Shown here: piece by piece, positions 28,396-39,122 of the stretch
How positions within the stretch are numbered: the first letter of the stretch is position 1
Layout: each line of letters opens with the position of its first letter
Program-made: the position numbers and the translations under genes
The notes under the pieces: generated by a model
Databases searched by the model: none
Told to the model about the DNA's origin: nothing
The model's input: only the letters and a program-made list of their open reading frames with translations
Origin: Pseudomonas laurylsulfativorans
Lineage (GTDB): Bacteria; Pseudomonadota; Gammaproteobacteria; Pseudomonadales; Pseudomonadaceae
Reading direction: 5' to 3'
Length of the DNA stretch: 64,000 bases
Assembly (NCBI RefSeq): GCF_002906155.1
Contig: NZ_MUJK01000001.1
Coordinates: forward strand, 434,001 to 498,000

Positions 28396-28594
28396 TCAGC
28401 GCTCCAGCCGAGAATTCACTACCACCGCCGGGACTTGGAGATCGCGGACGACGAACGAGGGCCGCGCGGAATCGGGCGGCCTTAAACGCGTAATTATCGT
28501 GAAACAATTGTGAAAATTTTGTGAGTTGCCGAAAATGGCAAGGCGTGCGCCAGCACGGAAGCAGTGCAGACTGCTCCCGCTTGAAAGGGGGGAA

Positions 28595-28777
28595 TCAGGC
28601 GAGCGGGGCGCGTTGTGGCACAGCCAGGGGTTGGGCCTGACCGGTTTGCAGCAGCAGGCGTAACTGCGCCAGCTCCTGTTTCAACTGATCGCGTTCGTCC
28701 TTCAACTGACGCAATTCATCGCGACGGATAGTGACGTAAAGGGTTTGTGCTGGCAGTGCGGTATGTACTGTGCCCAT
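28595..28777 (-). CDS. Small coiled-coil protein of unknown function
   Basis: A 60-residue protein. Residues 17-45 (RRDELRQLKDERDQLKQELA...) form a clear leucine-containing coiled coil, and the tail is Pro/Ala/Gln rich. ATG 28777 is preceded by GAGGTGAG. There is no signal peptide. It resembles short pseudomonad hypothetical proteins whose coiled coil may mediate dimerisation, but no function can be assigned. It lies alone between cptA and the divergent gnd gene. Confidence 0.6.
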   Translation of the reverse strand: MGTVHTALPAQTLYVTIRRDELRQLKDERDQLKQELAQLRLLLQTGQAQPLAVPQRAPLA

Positions 28778-29050
28778 TGCTCACCTCGCAAATGGCGTGT
28801 CTCAACTGTAGAACCGCCTCGAAATCAACGGCTGATCTACTATCGGCGCCAATTTTGATTTCTTTTGCTCCCGAATGGAACTTTTTTATTTTTCATTGTC
28901 GTTGTGTCTTCGGCTTGATTCCCGACGTTATCCATCAGGATCGGGCACAATGCCCGGAAACTTCACGCCAACGCTCTGGACTAACCTCATGAGTCGCGTT
29001 GGGCTATAACCTTTGACACACATTTTATTTGTAGTAGGGAGCATCAGCAC

Positions 29051-30031
29051 ATGCAACTCGGGATTATTGGACTGGGCCGCATGGGCGGCAATATTGCACG
29101 GCGCCTGATGCTCAACGGGCACACCACCGTTGTTTATGACCGCAATACCGCCTTTGTCGAAGCCCTGGCCGCAGAGGGTTCCACCGGCGTGACCGATCTG
29201 CCAGCCCTGGTCGCCGGCCTGGCCAAGCCGCGCGCGGTGTGGGTCATGCTGCCAGCTGGCGCGCCGACCGAAGAAACCATCGACACCCTGAGCACCTTGC
29301 TTGAAGCCGGAGATACCATCATCGATGGCGGCAACACCTTCTATAAGGACGATATTCGTCGGGCGAAGACCCTGTCGGAAAAGGGCCTGCATTACATCGA
29401 CGTCGGTACATCTGGCGGCGTCTGGGGCCTGGAGCGTGGTTACTGCATGATGATCGGCGGCGATGCCGAGACCGTTAAGCGTCTCGATCCGCTGTTCGCA
29501 ACCCTGGCCCCGGGCCTGGGTGACATCCCGCGTACCAAGGACCGCAAGTCCGACGACGATCGTGCCGAGCATGGCTACATTCACGCCGGTCCCGCCGGCG
29601 CCGGGCATTTCGTGAAGATGATCCACAATGGCATCGAGTACGGAATGATGCAGGCCTTCGCTGAAGGCTTCGACATCCTGCAAACCAAAAATAGCGAGAG
29701 CCTGCCGCCCGACCAGCGTTTCGACCTGAACGTCGCCGACATTGCCGAAGTCTGGCGTCGTGGCAGCGTGGTGTCCTCGTGGCTGCTCGACCTGACGGCC
29801 GATGCCCTGGCCAGCGATCCGAAACTCGACGGTTTCTCCGGGTCGGTGGCTGACAGCGGTGAAGGTCGCTGGACCATCGAAGCCGCGATGGAGCAAGCGG
29901 TGCCGGTACCGGTGCTGTCGAACTCGCTGTTCTCGCGCTACCGATCGCGTGGGCAAGGCACCTTTGGCGACAAGGTTCTCTCGGCCCAGCGCTTCGGCTT
30001 CGGCGGCCACGTGGAGACTGCGAAAAAATGA
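29051..30031 (+). CDS. gnd: 6-phosphogluconate dehydrogenase (decarboxylating), short form
   Basis: A 326-residue enzyme of the short (GndB/GntZ-like) type, converting 6-phosphogluconate to ribulose 5-phosphate. The Rossmann motif [17 protein letters not shown] opens the protein, and the signature [20 protein letters not shown] and [18 protein letters not shown] follow. The short form often prefers NAD. The gene overlaps zwf by 4 bp (ATGA), so the two are translationally coupled. In pseudomonads that mainly use the Entner-Doudoroff route this pair provides the oxidative pentose-phosphate branch. Confidence 0.9.
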   Translation: MQLGIIGLGRMGGNIARRLMLNGHTTVVYDRNTAFVEALAAEGSTGVTDLPALVAGLAKPRAVWVMLPAGAPTEETIDTLSTLLEAGDTIIDGGNTFYKDDIRRAKTLSEKGLHYIDVGTSGGVWGLERGYCMMIGGDAETVKRLDPLFATLAPGLGDIPRTKDRKSDDDRAEHGYIHAGPAGAGHFVKMIHNGIEYGMMQAFAEGFDILQTKNSESLPPDQRFDLNVADIAEVWRRGSVVSSWLLDLTADALASDPKLDGFSGSVADSGEGRWTIEAAMEQAVPVPVLSNSLFSRYRSRGQGTFGDKVLSAQRFGFGGHVETAKK

Positions 30032-31542
30032 CCCATGTGATCCGCAGGAAATCCAAGGCTGAGCCCGCACCAGCGACGACGCTGTTTCTGTTTGGCGCCC
30101 ATGGTGACCTGGTCAAGCGGCTGTTGGTGCCGGCGCTGTATAACCTCAAGCGCAATGGTCTGCTCGGGGATGGACTGCGGATCATCGGCGTTGACCACAA
30201 CGCCATCAGCGATGAAGGTTTTGCGCAAAAGCTCGAAGACTTCATTCGCGGCGAGATGGCTGGCAAGGGTGACCACACCCTTGATCCAGCGGTCTGGTCC
30301 AAACTTGCCAAAGGCATCAGCTACGTCCAGGGCGATTTCCTGGATGACAGCACTTATCAAGCGCTGGCGGCGAAAATCGCCGACAGCGGAACCGGCAATG
30401 CGGTGTTCTACCTGGCCACCGCGCCGCGTTTCTTCAGTGAAGTGGCACGCCGTCTCGGTGCCGCCGGCTTGCTGGAAGAAACCCCCGAGGCGTTCAGAAG
30501 GGTGGTGATCGAAAAGCCCTTCGGCTCCGACCTGCAAACGGCCGAGGCCTTGAATGCCTGCCTGCTCAAGGTGATGACGGAAAAGCAGATCTACCGGATC
30601 GATCACTATCTGGGCAAGGAAACGGTACAGAACATTTTGGTCAGCCGTTTTTCCAACAGCCTGTTCGAAGCGTTCTGGAACAATCACTACATCGACCACG
30701 TGCAGATTACCGCCGCCGAAACCGTCGGGGTGGAAACCCGTGGCAGTTTTTATGAGCACACCGGCGCGCTGCGGGACATGGTGCCCAATCACCTGTTCCA
30801 GTTGCTGGCGATGGTGGCGATGGAGCCTCCCGCGGCGTTTGGCGCCGATGCGGTGCGCGGCGAGAAAGCCAAGGTCGTCGGCGCGATCAGGCCCTGGACG
30901 ATCGAGGAGGCCCGTGCCAACTCGGTGCGCGGTCAATACGCCGAGGGTCAAATCGACGGCAAGGCACTGCCGGGCTATCGCCAGGAAGACAAGGTTGCGC
31001 CCGACAGCAATACCGAAACCTATGTGGCCCTCAAGGTCATGATCGACAACTGGCGTTGGGTCGGGGTGCCGTTCTACCTGCGTACCGGCAAGCGCATGAG
31101 CGTGCGTGACACCGAGATCGTCATCTGTTTCAAGCCGGCGCCCTATGCGCAGTTCCGCGATACCGAGGTCGACGAATTGCAGCCGACCTATCTACGGATT
31201 CAGATCCAGCCGAACGAAGGCATGTGGTTTGACCTGTTGGCCAAGCGTCCTGGCCAGGCCCTGAAGATGGACAACATCGAATTGGGGTTTGCCTATAAGG
31301 ACTTCTTCGAGATGCAGCCGTCCACCGGCTACGAGACCCTGATCTACGATTGCCTGACAGGCGACCAGACGCTGTTCCAGCGCGCTGACAACATCGAAAA
31401 CGGCTGGCGCGCGGTGCAACCGTTCCTGGATGCCTGGCAGCAGGATTCCAGCGTGCAGAGCTATGCCGCCGGGGAAAACGGCCCCAAGGCCGGCGAAGAG
31501 TTACTCACCCGTGACGGTCGCGTCTGGCACCGTCTCGGATAA
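30028..31542 (+). CDS. zwf: Glucose-6-phosphate 1-dehydrogenase
   Basis: A 504-residue enzyme oxidising glucose 6-phosphate. The coenzyme motif is GAHGDLVKR at 23-31, a variant of the usual GASGDLAKR, and the substrate-binding signature RIDHYLGKE is at 190-198. The His for Ser change next to the dinucleotide phosphate site may influence NAD versus NADP preference (inference). Pseudomonads usually have several Zwf paralogues; this one is coupled to gnd, as PP_4042 is to gntZ in P. putida. It starts within the gnd stop (ATGA) and is followed by a REPIN. Confidence 0.92.
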   Translation: MTHVIRRKSKAEPAPATTLFLFGAHGDLVKRLLVPALYNLKRNGLLGDGLRIIGVDHNAISDEGFAQKLEDFIRGEMAGKGDHTLDPAVWSKLAKGISYVQGDFLDDSTYQALAAKIADSGTGNAVFYLATAPRFFSEVARRLGAAGLLEETPEAFRRVVIEKPFGSDLQTAEALNACLLKVMTEKQIYRIDHYLGKETVQNILVSRFSNSLFEAFWNNHYIDHVQITAAETVGVETRGSFYEHTGALRDMVPNHLFQLLAMVAMEPPAAFGADAVRGEKAKVVGAIRPWTIEEARANSVRGQYAEGQIDGKALPGYRQEDKVAPDSNTETYVALKVMIDNWRWVGVPFYLRTGKRMSVRDTEIVICFKPAPYAQFRDTEVDELQPTYLRIQIQPNEGMWFDLLAKRPGQALKMDNIELGFAYKDFFEMQPSTGYETLIYDCLTGDQTLFQRADNIENGWRAVQPFLDAWQQDSSVQSYAAGENGPKAGEELLTRDGRVWHRLG

Positions 31543-31632
31543 TGTGGGAGCGAGCTTGCTCGCGATGGCGGCGGCGCATTCAACATCCTTGTGTCTGACA
31601 GACCGGTATCGCGAGCAAGCTCGCTCCCACAG
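31543..31632. repeat. REPIN between zwf and nhaB
   Basis: TGTGGGAGCGAGCTTGCTCG on the left and its exact reverse complement on the right (CGAGCAAGCTCGCTCCCACA) form a near-perfect REP pair about 90 bp long between the convergent zwf and nhaB genes. Confidence 0.88.
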
Positions 31633-31644
31633 GGCTCGGCGGTG

Positions 31645-33147
31645 TCAGAGCCAGTAGCTCACCGCATACCACCCCAGCACACCCATCACCACGGTGTACG
31701 GCAACGCCATCCAGACCATCCGCCCGTAAGACAGGCGCACCAGCGGTGCGATCGCGGAGGTCAGCAAGAACAGAAACGCCGCCTGGCCGTTGGGTGTCGC
31801 CACGCTCGGCAGGTTGGTGCCGGTGTTGATCGCAATGGCCAGCGTCTCGAAATGCTCACGGGTCATCTCGCCCGCCATGAAGGCGCGCTTCACTTCGGTG
31901 ATGTAAATGGTTGCCACGAACACGTTGTCGCTAATGGCGGACAGCAAACCGTTGGCAATGAACAGCATGCCTGGCTGTTGATCCGCCGGCAGCGCCAGCA
32001 CCCAGTGGATCAGTGGGGCGAACAGTTGCTGATCGTGAATCACCGCGACCACGGCGAAAAACACCACCAACAATGCGGTAAAGGGCATGGCGTCCTTGAA
32101 TGCGGTGCCCAGTCGGTGTTCGTCGGTGATGCCAGTAAACGCGGTGATCAACACGATCACCATCAAGCCGATCAGGCCCACTTCGGCAATGTGCAATGCC
32201 AGCCCGACAATCAGAATCAATGCAGCGACGCCTTGCACCAGAAGCGCGGCACGCTGGCGTGTGGAGCGCTCGGCATCGTCTTCGGCGGCGTAGTTGGCCA
32301 GTACCGCGCGGACGTTATCCGGCAGCAGCGTGCCGTATCCGAACCAGCGCAGTTTTTCCAGCAGGACGCAGGTGAGCAGCCCGGCAACCAGTACCGGTAG
32401 GGATACCGGCGCAACCTGGGTAAAGAACTCGGAGAAGTGCCAGCCCATTTCATGGCCGATCAACAGGTTCTGCGGTTCACCGACCAGTGTGCAAACACCG
32501 CCCAATGCGGTGCCCACGGCACCGTGCATCAGCAGGCTGCGCAGAAAGGCGCGGAACTGTTCGAGATCGCCCTGATGCAGGGTCGGCAGATGTTGGTCGT
32601 CGCTGTACTCGCTGTCCTGGCGCGGATCGTTACCCGAGGCGACGCGGTGATACACCGAGTAAAAGCCGACGGCGGCACTGATGATCACGGCTGTCACCGT
32701 CAGGGCATCGAGGAACGCCGACAGAAAGGCCGACAAAAAGCAGAACATCAGCGCCAGCAGGGCCTTGGAGCGAACCCCGAGCAGCAGGCGCGAGAACAGG
32801 TACAACAGCAAGTCCTTCATGAAATAGATACCGGCCACCATGAACATCAGCAGCAGGATCACCGGGAAGTTGTGCTGCAGCTCGTCGTACAGCGCCTGGG
32901 GTGTGGTCATCTTCAGTAGCAGGGCTTCAATCAACAACAAGCCGCCGGGCATCAGCGGATAACACTTGAGCGCCATGGCCAGGGTAAAGATGAACTCCAG
33001 CACCAGCAGCCAGCCAGCGGCCACCGGCCCCACGGTCCACAGCACCAGGGCATTGAGAATCAGAAAGCCGACGATGCAGGCCTTGTACCAGCGGGGCGAG
33101 TTCCCGAGAAAGTTGTGCGCGAACGCCTGGGCCATTGAACCGGACAT
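31645..33147 (-). CDS. nhaB: Na+/H+ antiporter NhaB
   Basis: A 500-residue polytopic membrane protein with about twelve membrane segments and the NhaB-specific stretches [33 protein letters not shown] and [18 protein letters not shown]. It exports Na+ in exchange for protons and supports pH and sodium homeostasis. Length matches the 500-513 residues of the family. ATG 33147 (MSGSMAQ) is preceded by AGGAGC. It seems monocistronic; a REPIN follows. Confidence 0.92.
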   Translation of the reverse strand: MSGSMAQAFAHNFLGNSPRWYKACIVGFLILNALVLWTVGPVAAGWLLVLEFIFTLAMALKCYPLMPGGLLLIEALLLKMTTPQALYDELQHNFPVILLLMFMVAGIYFMKDLLLYLFSRLLLGVRSKALLALMFCFLSAFLSAFLDALTVTAVIISAAVGFYSVYHRVASGNDPRQDSEYSDDQHLPTLHQGDLEQFRAFLRSLLMHGAVGTALGGVCTLVGEPQNLLIGHEMGWHFSEFFTQVAPVSLPVLVAGLLTCVLLEKLRWFGYGTLLPDNVRAVLANYAAEDDAERSTRQRAALLVQGVAALILIVGLALHIAEVGLIGLMVIVLITAFTGITDEHRLGTAFKDAMPFTALLVVFFAVVAVIHDQQLFAPLIHWVLALPADQQPGMLFIANGLLSAISDNVFVATIYITEVKRAFMAGEMTREHFETLAIAINTGTNLPSVATPNGQAAFLFLLTSAIAPLVRLSYGRMVWMALPYTVVMGVLGWYAVSYWL

Positions 33148-33225
33148 CGGCTGCTCCTTGTTTTAAGAAGCGCGCAAGTTGCCGTAAGCGGGCGAGAAGA
33201 TCAAGCGCAGGGATAATGCATCGGT

Positions 33226-34515
33226 TCAACCCAGATATCGCGCGACGACTGCCTTGTAATTCCCATGCAGCGAATAGCCGCCTACGACGATATTTCCATC
33301 GGTCTGCGCCGCGACACAGGTGGCGGTATCCAGGCTTGGGCCGAGGCGGGTACGCGTATAACCGCAGCCTGCGCCGAAACGGCAATCGAGATGGCCGTCG
33401 GAAAGGTATCGCCCGACGATGAAGTCTGCTTCAACGCCGCCGATGGTTGCGCCCGCCGTGAGCACACGGCCATCGGGCTGCAACTGCGCGGCATTCCACT
33501 GGCAGCCGCTGTGGCCAATGACCAGGCGTTGCGGCTGGCCGCCGTTGCAGTGGTTGTCGGGGCGGCCGTTGCTGTGCATTTTATAGGTCACGCAGTGCAT
33601 CGGCTCGTGGCTGCTGCCCACACACAGGATATCGCCATTGATTTGCTGGACCACCTGACTGACCTGGGCACCTTGCCCGTGCGCCTTGAAGGTCATGAAT
33701 CCATCCACGGCAAAAGTGTCGTCGAGGTGGCCATCAGCGTGGTAGCGCGCCAGCAAGCCTTCCTCAGGGAAGTTGATCGACCCACCCACCAGAACCCGAC
33801 CGTCGCGTTGTACCGTCAGGCTGCTCAGCCAGGTGTTCATCAGCAGGTGCCTGACCACGACAAAGCCGCGGCCATTGAACGAGCAGTCCAGTGAGCCTTC
33901 GACATCCAGCCGTATCAACAGACCGACGTGATCGGCCAGTTCGAAGTGATGATTGGCCAGGATCAGGATCCGGCCGTCTTGTTGTACGTCCACATCGCAG
34001 GCTTCTGCGCCTGGCACACCGGGTGGCAGCCAGACATCGCGCATGCCCAGGGACAAACCACCAGGCAATCGCACGACACAGCGGCCGTTATCGCCAAAGC
34101 TTTGAACCAGGCGCCCCGCTTGATCGAACAATGCCAGGGCCGGGAGCGTACGGTGTGCGTTGTCGTATTGCAGACCGGCCAACAGGATATTGCCGTCGGG
34201 CATGACCAGTACCTTGGCTCCCATCGCTTCGAAGCCCGATTCGAATTGCCCGATGACGCTGCCTTGCTTGCCAAACCCCAGGTCTGCCGAACCATCCTCC
34301 AACAAGCGGGCCAGGCCGAAGCAGCTGCCTTCGGCCATGGTGACTTTGGCCGCCACCAGCAAACGGCCCTGGGCATCGATTGCAACGTCGTTGGCCATGC
34401 TGCAAAGGCTGTCGGCGAAATACACCTGGGTTTTGCCGTTGGCGGCAAACGTCGTATCGAGCGTGCCGGTAGTGTTACGGATGGCGGAATGGGCAATAGC
34501 GGACTGGATTGGCAT
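33226..34515 (-). CDS. Delta-60 repeat (beta-propeller-like) protein
   Basis: A 429-residue protein made of about six repeats of the uncharacterised delta-60 type, each with a pattern like DGRVLVGG ... LARYHADGHLDDTFAVDG; good copies are ALFDQAGRLVQSFGDNGR, LIRLDVEGSLDCSFNGRG and VGRYLSDGHLDCRFGAG. These repeats probably fold as a beta-propeller. I see no signal peptide. ATG 34515 (MPIQSAI) is chosen because AAGGAG lies 9 bases upstream; the ATG at 34524 touches that site. Role unknown; such proteins are often extracellular or surface-associated, which is only a suggestion. Confidence 0.8.
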   Translation of the reverse strand: MPIQSAIAHSAIRNTTGTLDTTFAANGKTQVYFADSLCSMANDVAIDAQGRLLVAAKVTMAEGSCFGLARLLEDGSADLGFGKQGSVIGQFESGFEAMGAKVLVMPDGNILLAGLQYDNAHRTLPALALFDQAGRLVQSFGDNGRCVVRLPGGLSLGMRDVWLPPGVPGAEACDVDVQQDGRILILANHHFELADHVGLLIRLDVEGSLDCSFNGRGFVVVRHLLMNTWLSSLTVQRDGRVLVGGSINFPEEGLLARYHADGHLDDTFAVDGFMTFKAHGQGAQVSQVVQQINGDILCVGSSHEPMHCVTYKMHSNGRPDNHCNGGQPQRLVIGHSGCQWNAAQLQPDGRVLTAGATIGGVEADFIVGRYLSDGHLDCRFGAGCGYTRTRLGPSLDTATCVAAQTDGNIVVGGYSLHGNYKAVVARYLG

Positions 34516-34768
34516 GAACCGCATCTCCTTGCGAGTCGTCCTGATCCAGAAGTTTGGGTGGCGACTGTGTAAGGAGGATATTCAATCCCTGAATGGGGAG
34601 TTGCACAACTGTAGTAACTAACGGACGGAGAGTCGCTGTGTGCCACAACAGTGTCTTTTCGAACCAATGGCAAGCCTGCAAAGTATCGGCTGCACAAAAG
34701 TTCGAACTAACTGAGAAATTAGTGCGGATGGGTGAGAGCGAGCATCTCAACTAAAAACGGGGGAGGGC

Positions 34769-34792
34769 GCGGATTACCCCGGAGTAATCCGC
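34769..34792 (-). terminator. Hairpin after the small gene at 34800
   Basis: GCGGATTAC (34769-34777) and GTAATCCGC (34784-34792) pair exactly around CCCGGA. It begins 8 bp after the stop of the minus-strand gene. The next T-run on that strand is about 12 bases later, so termination efficiency is doubtful. Confidence 0.5.
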
Positions 34793-34799
34793 AAAACGA

Positions 34800-35066
34800 T
34801 TAGTGCGGCATCGACCACGACTGCAGTGTGTAACCTTCCTGGCTCAATTCGGCGCGGGCCTGTTCCAGCAGCAGTTCGAGTTGTGCAGGATCGGAATAAG
34901 CACTGCTTGGGATCTGCTTGCGGCCAATGCGGGTGCTGGTACGGTCGATAACGGTCAGGCTGAGTTCGCCATTACCGTCCTGTGGAGCCCAGGCCACGCA
35001 TTTGAATGGTTTAAATGCGCGGTCGGCAATCAGAAGTGCTTCGTTGATACGCAGCGGGGCGTTCAT
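34800..35066 (-). CDS. Small protein of unknown function
   Basis: An 88-residue protein with no signal peptide or membrane segment. It contains a beta-rich start (FKCVAWAPQDGNGELSLTVID) and a C-terminal helix (DPAQLELLLEQARAELSQEG). ATG 35066 is used; the frame extends to a TTG at 35090 with no better ribosome site (AGAGAGAAGA precedes the ATG). It resembles small DUF-type proteins restricted to pseudomonads, but I cannot name the family. It is divergent from the sigma-54 activator gene across an AT-rich gap. Confidence 0.65.
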   Translation of the reverse strand: MNAPLRINEALLIADRAFKPFKCVAWAPQDGNGELSLTVIDRTSTRIGRKQIPSSAYSDPAQLELLLEQARAELSQEGYTLQSWSMPH

Positions 35067-35408
35067 AGGGTCTTCTCTCTGTATGCCCAATCAAGTGATG
35101 TGCCGTCGGTTGGGCTTACCGTTCGGCTGGTTACTTGTACTGATGCCCGCAACCGGGGGTTGGGTCACACACAATCAAAAGAAATTTCCACTTTATTTCA
35201 TATGCTCAAGAATGAGCCTCGCATTGAAAGCTGAATGAAAGGAAAGAGTCGTTAGGTAACTATCAAACGAGATTCTTATAACTAGTTTTAAGACAAGCCT
35301 ATAGTCAAACGGTACAAGGACCTGTCAAATTCTTGCTAACGTTACAGTCAGGTCCGCCAAATGACTGTTTTTAATAAAATTTCTTAAATTTGGCGCCAAG
35401 GATCAGTC
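35067..35408. promoter_or_regulatory. AT-rich divergent intergenic region
   Basis: The 342-bp gap separates the small minus-strand gene from the sigma-54 activator. The part from about 35160 to 35400 is clearly more AT-rich than its surroundings, with long A/T stretches, the palindrome AACTAGTT at 35280-35287 and TTGGCGCCAA at 35391-35400. It must hold both promoters. AAGGA at 35399 is the ribosome site of the activator gene. AT-rich promoters of this kind are typical targets of MvaT-like proteins in pseudomonads (inference). Confidence 0.5.
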
Positions 35409-36734
35409 ATGAGTGTTGCGCCTGCTTCACGACGTCTATTAGTGGTGGACCCTTGTGACGATTGCTATCGTCTGATCCCTGGATTGCGCGCCATCGGTTG
35501 GGACGTTGATAGCTGCACGCTGGAGCATGCCACTGACCGAACCTGTGACGTGGGCTTGTTACGCTTGCAGCCTTTTCACCTTGAGCACCCCGAAGCCGTC
35601 AAGGAATTGATCAGCCGCAGTGGCACCGAGTGGATCGCCGTACTCAATCAGGAAGTGCTGCGACTGCAAAATGTTGGCGACTTCGTCTGTGAATGGTTTT
35701 TTGACTTTCATACTTTGCCATTCGATGTGTCCCGGGTTCAGGTAACGCTGGGCCGGGCATTTGGCATGGCGCGGTTGCGCGGGCAGGGTACGGTCCATGT
35801 TGACCAGCCCGAGCACGAATTGCTGGGCGACAGCAAACCTATCCGTGAACTGCGAAAACTGTTGAGCAAACTGGCTCCGACCGAATCTGCGGTGTTGATT
35901 CGCGGTGAAAGCGGGACCGGCAAAGAACTGGTCGCGCGCACCCTGCATCGCCAGTCCTTGCGTCACAGCAAACCCTTTATTGCGATCAATTGCGGCGCGA
36001 TTCCCGAACACTTGATCCAGTCCGAGCTGTTTGGTCATGAGAAAGGCGCATTTACCGGCGCACACCAACGCAAGATCGGACGGATCGAAGCCGCCAACGG
36101 TGGCACTCTCTTTCTCGACGAGATCGGTGACCTGCCACTGGAGTTACAGGCCAATCTGTTGCGGTTCCTCCAGGAAAAACACATCGAGCGAGTGGGTGGC
36201 AGTCAGCCGATTGCGGTAGATGTGCGGGTTCTGGCGGCGACGAATGTCGATCTTGAAGCCGCTATCGAGAAGAAACGCTTTCGCGAAGATTTGTATTATC
36301 GCCTGAACGTACTGCAAGTGGTGACCGTTCCGCTGCGCGAGCGCCATGGTGACTTGTCGATGCTGGCCAACCACTTCTCACATTTCTATAGCCGTGAAAC
36401 CGGTCGTCGCCCACGCAGTTTCAGCGAAGATGCCTTGATTGCCATGGGCAAACACGACTGGCCAGGCAATGTTCGTGAACTGGCCAATCGCGTTCGTCGC
36501 GGGCTGGTATTGGCCGAAGGCCGGCAGATTGAGGCCCGCGATCTGGGGTTGATCAGTCAGCATACAATCGCCGCGCCGATGGGCACCCTCGAAGAATACA
36601 AGACCCGGGCCGAACGCCAGGCGTTGTGCGATGTATTGAACCGCCACAGCGATAACCTGAGTGTCGCCGCCAAAGTATTGGGTGTGTCGCGACCGACCTT
36701 CTACCGGTTGTTGCACAAGCACCAGATTCGCTGA
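35409..36734 (+). CDS. Sigma-54-dependent enhancer-binding regulator with VpsR-like N-terminus
   Basis: A 441-residue bacterial enhancer-binding protein. The N-terminal ~130 residues ([25 protein letters not shown]) resemble the degenerate receiver-like VpsR domain and lack an obvious phospho-acceptor pattern. The AAA+ domain has Walker A GESGTGKE at 166-173, the sigma-54 contact loop GAFTGA at 213-218, and Walker [11 protein letters not shown] at 231-240. A Fis-type helix-turn-helix closes the protein ([22 protein letters not shown]). VpsR itself responds to cyclic di-GMP. Position next to the fap operon, whose upstream region has a plausible sigma-54 promoter, makes control of amyloid production the leading hypothesis. 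Confidence 0.88.
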   Translation: MSVAPASRRLLVVDPCDDCYRLIPGLRAIGWDVDSCTLEHATDRTCDVGLLRLQPFHLEHPEAVKELISRSGTEWIAVLNQEVLRLQNVGDFVCEWFFDFHTLPFDVSRVQVTLGRAFGMARLRGQGTVHVDQPEHELLGDSKPIRELRKLLSKLAPTESAVLIRGESGTGKELVARTLHRQSLRHSKPFIAINCGAIPEHLIQSELFGHEKGAFTGAHQRKIGRIEAANGGTLFLDEIGDLPLELQANLLRFLQEKHIERVGGSQPIAVDVRVLAATNVDLEAAIEKKRFREDLYYRLNVLQVVTVPLRERHGDLSMLANHFSHFYSRETGRRPRSFSEDALIAMGKHDWPGNVRELANRVRRGLVLAEGRQIEARDLGLISQHTIAAPMGTLEEYKTRAERQALCDVLNRHSDNLSVAAKVLGVSRPTFYRLLHKHQIR

Positions 36735-36752
36735 ACCCCAACCGCAAAAAAG

Positions 36753-36936
36753 GTTATTCACGCATTCCCGGGAAACTGTAGGAGCCGGCTTGCCGGCGAT
36801 GGACTCAAGTTCGCCGCGTTTATCCAGGTCACACGCATTATCGTTAACGACCATCGCTGCGATGCGGCGACCAGCTCCTACAAGGGACCGCGCCCGAGTC
36901 GACAACGAGCAGGCCTCCAAACCAGTGAAAACCCCA
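36753..36936. repeat. Extended REPIN-like repeat, copy near the fap operon 3' end
   Basis: The unit begins with TTCACGCATTCCCGGGAAAC, continues with the arm GGAGCCGGCTTGCCGGCGA, the loop (CGCGTTTATCCAGG ... ATTATCGTTAACGACC), a decayed right arm GGCGACCAGCTCCTAC, and about 50 further bases including GACCGCGCCCGAGTCGACAA. The whole ~180 bp is nearly identical to 42130-42330, so the two copies bracket the fap operon as direct repeats. Confidence 0.85.
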
Positions 36937-36972
36937 AAAAAACCGCTGCGATGTAAATTGCTGCGGTTTTTT
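36937..36972. terminator. Bidirectional terminator between the sigma-54 regulator and fapF
   Basis: AAAAAACCGC (36937-36946) pairs with GCGGTTTTTT (36963-36972). The stem has A-runs and T-runs on both sides and lies between two convergent genes, so it can end transcription from either direction. Confidence 0.75.
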
Positions 36973-36980
36973 AGTTTGGG

Positions 36981-38288
36981 TCAGAAGTAGTAAGGGAATT
37001 TCAGGCTGAACTGGAAGTCCGGGGCATCATCCGTCATGCCTATGGACAGGTTGGGTACGATGGTCAGGCTGTCGGTGGCCGCAATGGTCATGCCGATGTT
37101 GAAGTAACCGGCGTTGGCATCGCTGGACACTACCGATTGCCAATCTCCGCCATCTTCCTTGAGCTTGCTTTTGCGTTGCACCAGGTCAGAGACCGAGAAC
37201 GACATACTCATCTTTTCGTTCAAGGCGAACGCAATGCCGGCGCCGATCTGGAAACTGTCGCCAATGCGTACCTTGCCCGGTGTCTTGGCCGCCGGATTGG
37301 AGCTGATGTCGTCGAAAGATTCTTCCAGGTTGTAGGTGTAGGACAGGCTGCCGAACAGCACCGCCGGATCGAACGTCTTGACCAGAGAGATCCCCGGCGT
37401 AATCGACCAGACGCCGTTACCGGTTGGCAATGACTCAGGCACGGCCAGGTTGGAGTTATCGGCCACCCGATTGAGCTTGATGCCAAACGGATCTTTGCCG
37501 GTCGGTGCCTTGACGCGCAAGGTCACCACTGCATCTGGCGTGCTGGCCGATTCGTCGAGGAATTTGTAGGCGATACCGAAGTTTGCGTCACCAATGGCCG
37601 GGTCTTCTTTGACCGTGTCTTCGGTCGTGACGTTTGCCGCGCCGTTATTGCCGCCACCGGACTGGTACGTAGATTGACGGTAGACCACCGGCACGTTCAG
37701 GTCGAACTGCCAGCGATTGTTGAAGTTGTAGCGCCCGGTGAGGTCAAGTGTCCAGGTGTCGGCCTTGATCCGGTCCAGGTTGATGGCACCCAGAAAGATC
37801 GAGTCCAGTGCGAGAAAACCGTTGAGGATCAGTTGGCGAGTATCGTACCGGGAGTAGGTAATTCCGGTTTCGAAGCTGAACTTGCCACCGCCGAAGAATC
37901 CGCTGGCCTCGTCATACAGGTTTGAAACGCTTTGCGCCGGTTGCGAGTCATCGGCCAGAGATTGTCCATAAGAGCTGCCGCTGCCCCCGGCAGCGCCCCC
38001 TGAAGCCGCTGCGGCACCGGTGTTGGCAGCGACGTTTTGATTGCCTTTGAGGTCCGCTGGCGACTTGGCCAGGCGTTTTGGAGGGGGTGACGCGGGCTGC
38101 TCTTCAACTTGGCGGACCCGTTGTTCGAGAACCGCCAGGGCTTTTTGTTGTACTTCATATCGTTGTTTCAGTTCCAGAAGCTCTTGTTTGAGTGCCTCCA
38201 TTTCCGGGTCAGGTGCTGCCTGCAACATCGTCGCCGGAAGTAGAGCACTCAAGCATACGACTGCGCGCAGTGATACCGATCGGTACAT
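36981..38288 (-). CDS. fapF: Fap amyloid outer-membrane secretion channel FapF
   Basis: A 435-residue protein with a signal peptide (cleavage near LQA-AP), a coiled coil at about residues 28-63 ([27 protein letters not shown] in part), a low-complexity Gly/Ala/Ser linker, and a beta-barrel ending in a terminal aromatic (FPYYF). FapF is the trimeric outer-membrane pore through which FapB, FapC and FapE are secreted; the coiled coil trimerises on the periplasmic side. Length agrees with known FapF proteins. Last gene of the operon, 46 bp after fapE. ATG at 38288. Confidence 0.92.
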   Translation of the reverse strand: MYRSVSLRAVVCLSALLPATMLQAAPDPEMEALKQELLELKQRYEVQQKALAVLEQRVRQVEEQPASPPPKRLAKSPADLKGNQNVAANTGAAAASGGAAGGSGSSYGQSLADDSQPAQSVSNLYDEASGFFGGGKFSFETGITYSRYDTRQLILNGFLALDSIFLGAINLDRIKADTWTLDLTGRYNFNNRWQFDLNVPVVYRQSTYQSGGGNNGAANVTTEDTVKEDPAIGDANFGIAYKFLDESASTPDAVVTLRVKAPTGKDPFGIKLNRVADNSNLAVPESLPTGNGVWSITPGISLVKTFDPAVLFGSLSYTYNLEESFDDISSNPAAKTPGKVRIGDSFQIGAGIAFALNEKMSMSFSVSDLVQRKSKLKEDGGDWQSVVSSDANAGYFNIGMTIAATDSLTIVPNLSIGMTDDAPDFQFSLKFPYYF

Positions 38289-38334
38289 GAAATAAGCCGT
38301 CCATTTGTGCCCAACAGTCTTATCTCAGCGTAGT

Positions 38335-39078
38335 TCAATACCCCAAGGTCCGTAATGCAGCGAGTTGGCTCAGATTGCCGTCCAATACACCCCCACCAAG
38401 GCCATTATTGTTGAGCACCACGTTGAGTTGAGTCATGTTGTTGACCACATTGCTGCTGCCCAGCAATCGGGTGTTTTGCAGCAGTCCGCCTTGGGCGACT
38501 TGTTGCAGGCTCGAGCCCTGATTGTTGTTGGCGGTAATGGCTACCTGAACACCGCCGCCCGTCGCAGACACCGCGACACTGCCTGCGGCATTGCTGCCGG
38601 TAACGGTTTGACCGGCTATCAGCGCCTGGCCCTGGCTCGGCACCAGTGCAGGTGCAGTGCTGGCCTCCTTGACGTTGATGGCGATGTTGTTGTTTGAGCT
38701 GTTGCCATCGCCTGCGGCCCGCGTGACCTGGGTTATGCCCCGAGAGGTGTTCAGTGCAGCGCCCCCCGACACGTTACCGCTACCTGACTTGGACATACCG
38801 CCATGACCGGTTTGCTTGATGGTTGACACATAGAACTGGGGTTTGACCGTTGCGGCTTGAAGCTGCATCGAGGTGGAGGCCCCGATCAGATCACCACTGG
38901 CATTGCGCCAGGTACTGCTCATGACAACACCGAAGCTGATGATCCGCCCCGGCATCACATACCGGCCACGCAACTCGGCCAGTTCCTGGTCATTGATTTC
39001 GATGGGGCTGAACTCATCAGCAAAACCTAAAGTGTTCGCTGCAAGACAGGCAGCGAACACCCAATACGAGGTTTTCAT
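38335..39078 (-). CDS. fapE: Fap amyloid-associated protein FapE
   Basis: A 247-residue secreted protein with signal peptide (MKTSYWVFAACLAANTLGFA) and Gly/Asn/Gln-rich stretches (SKSGSGNVSGGAALNTSRG, then GDGNSSNNNIAINV). FapE is a minor component of Pseudomonas Fap fibrils. ATG 39078 is chosen: the preceding longer frame adds a non-signal extension, and GGGAG lies 7 bases upstream. It lies 44 bp after fapD and 46 bp before fapF, the standard order A-B-C-D-E-F. Assignment rests on gene order plus composition. Confidence 0.9.
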   Translation of the reverse strand: MKTSYWVFAACLAANTLGFADEFSPIEINDQELAELRGRYVMPGRIISFGVVMSSTWRNASGDLIGASTSMQLQAATVKPQFYVSTIKQTGHGGMSKSGSGNVSGGAALNTSRGITQVTRAAGDGNSSNNNIAINVKEASTAPALVPSQGQALIAGQTVTGSNAAGSVAVSATGGGVQVAITANNNQGSSLQQVAQGGLLQNTRLLGSSNVVNNMTQLNVVLNNNGLGGGVLDGNLSQLAALRTLGY

Positions 39079-39122
39079 TTGCTGCTCCCGGAGCGTCCTG
39101 CCCCCTATCATCTTATTGGCGA

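Noticed and set aside
26725..28485. 586-codon plus-strand frame over cptA
   Set aside because: Antisense shadow; cptA on the other strand has membrane segments and active-site motifs.
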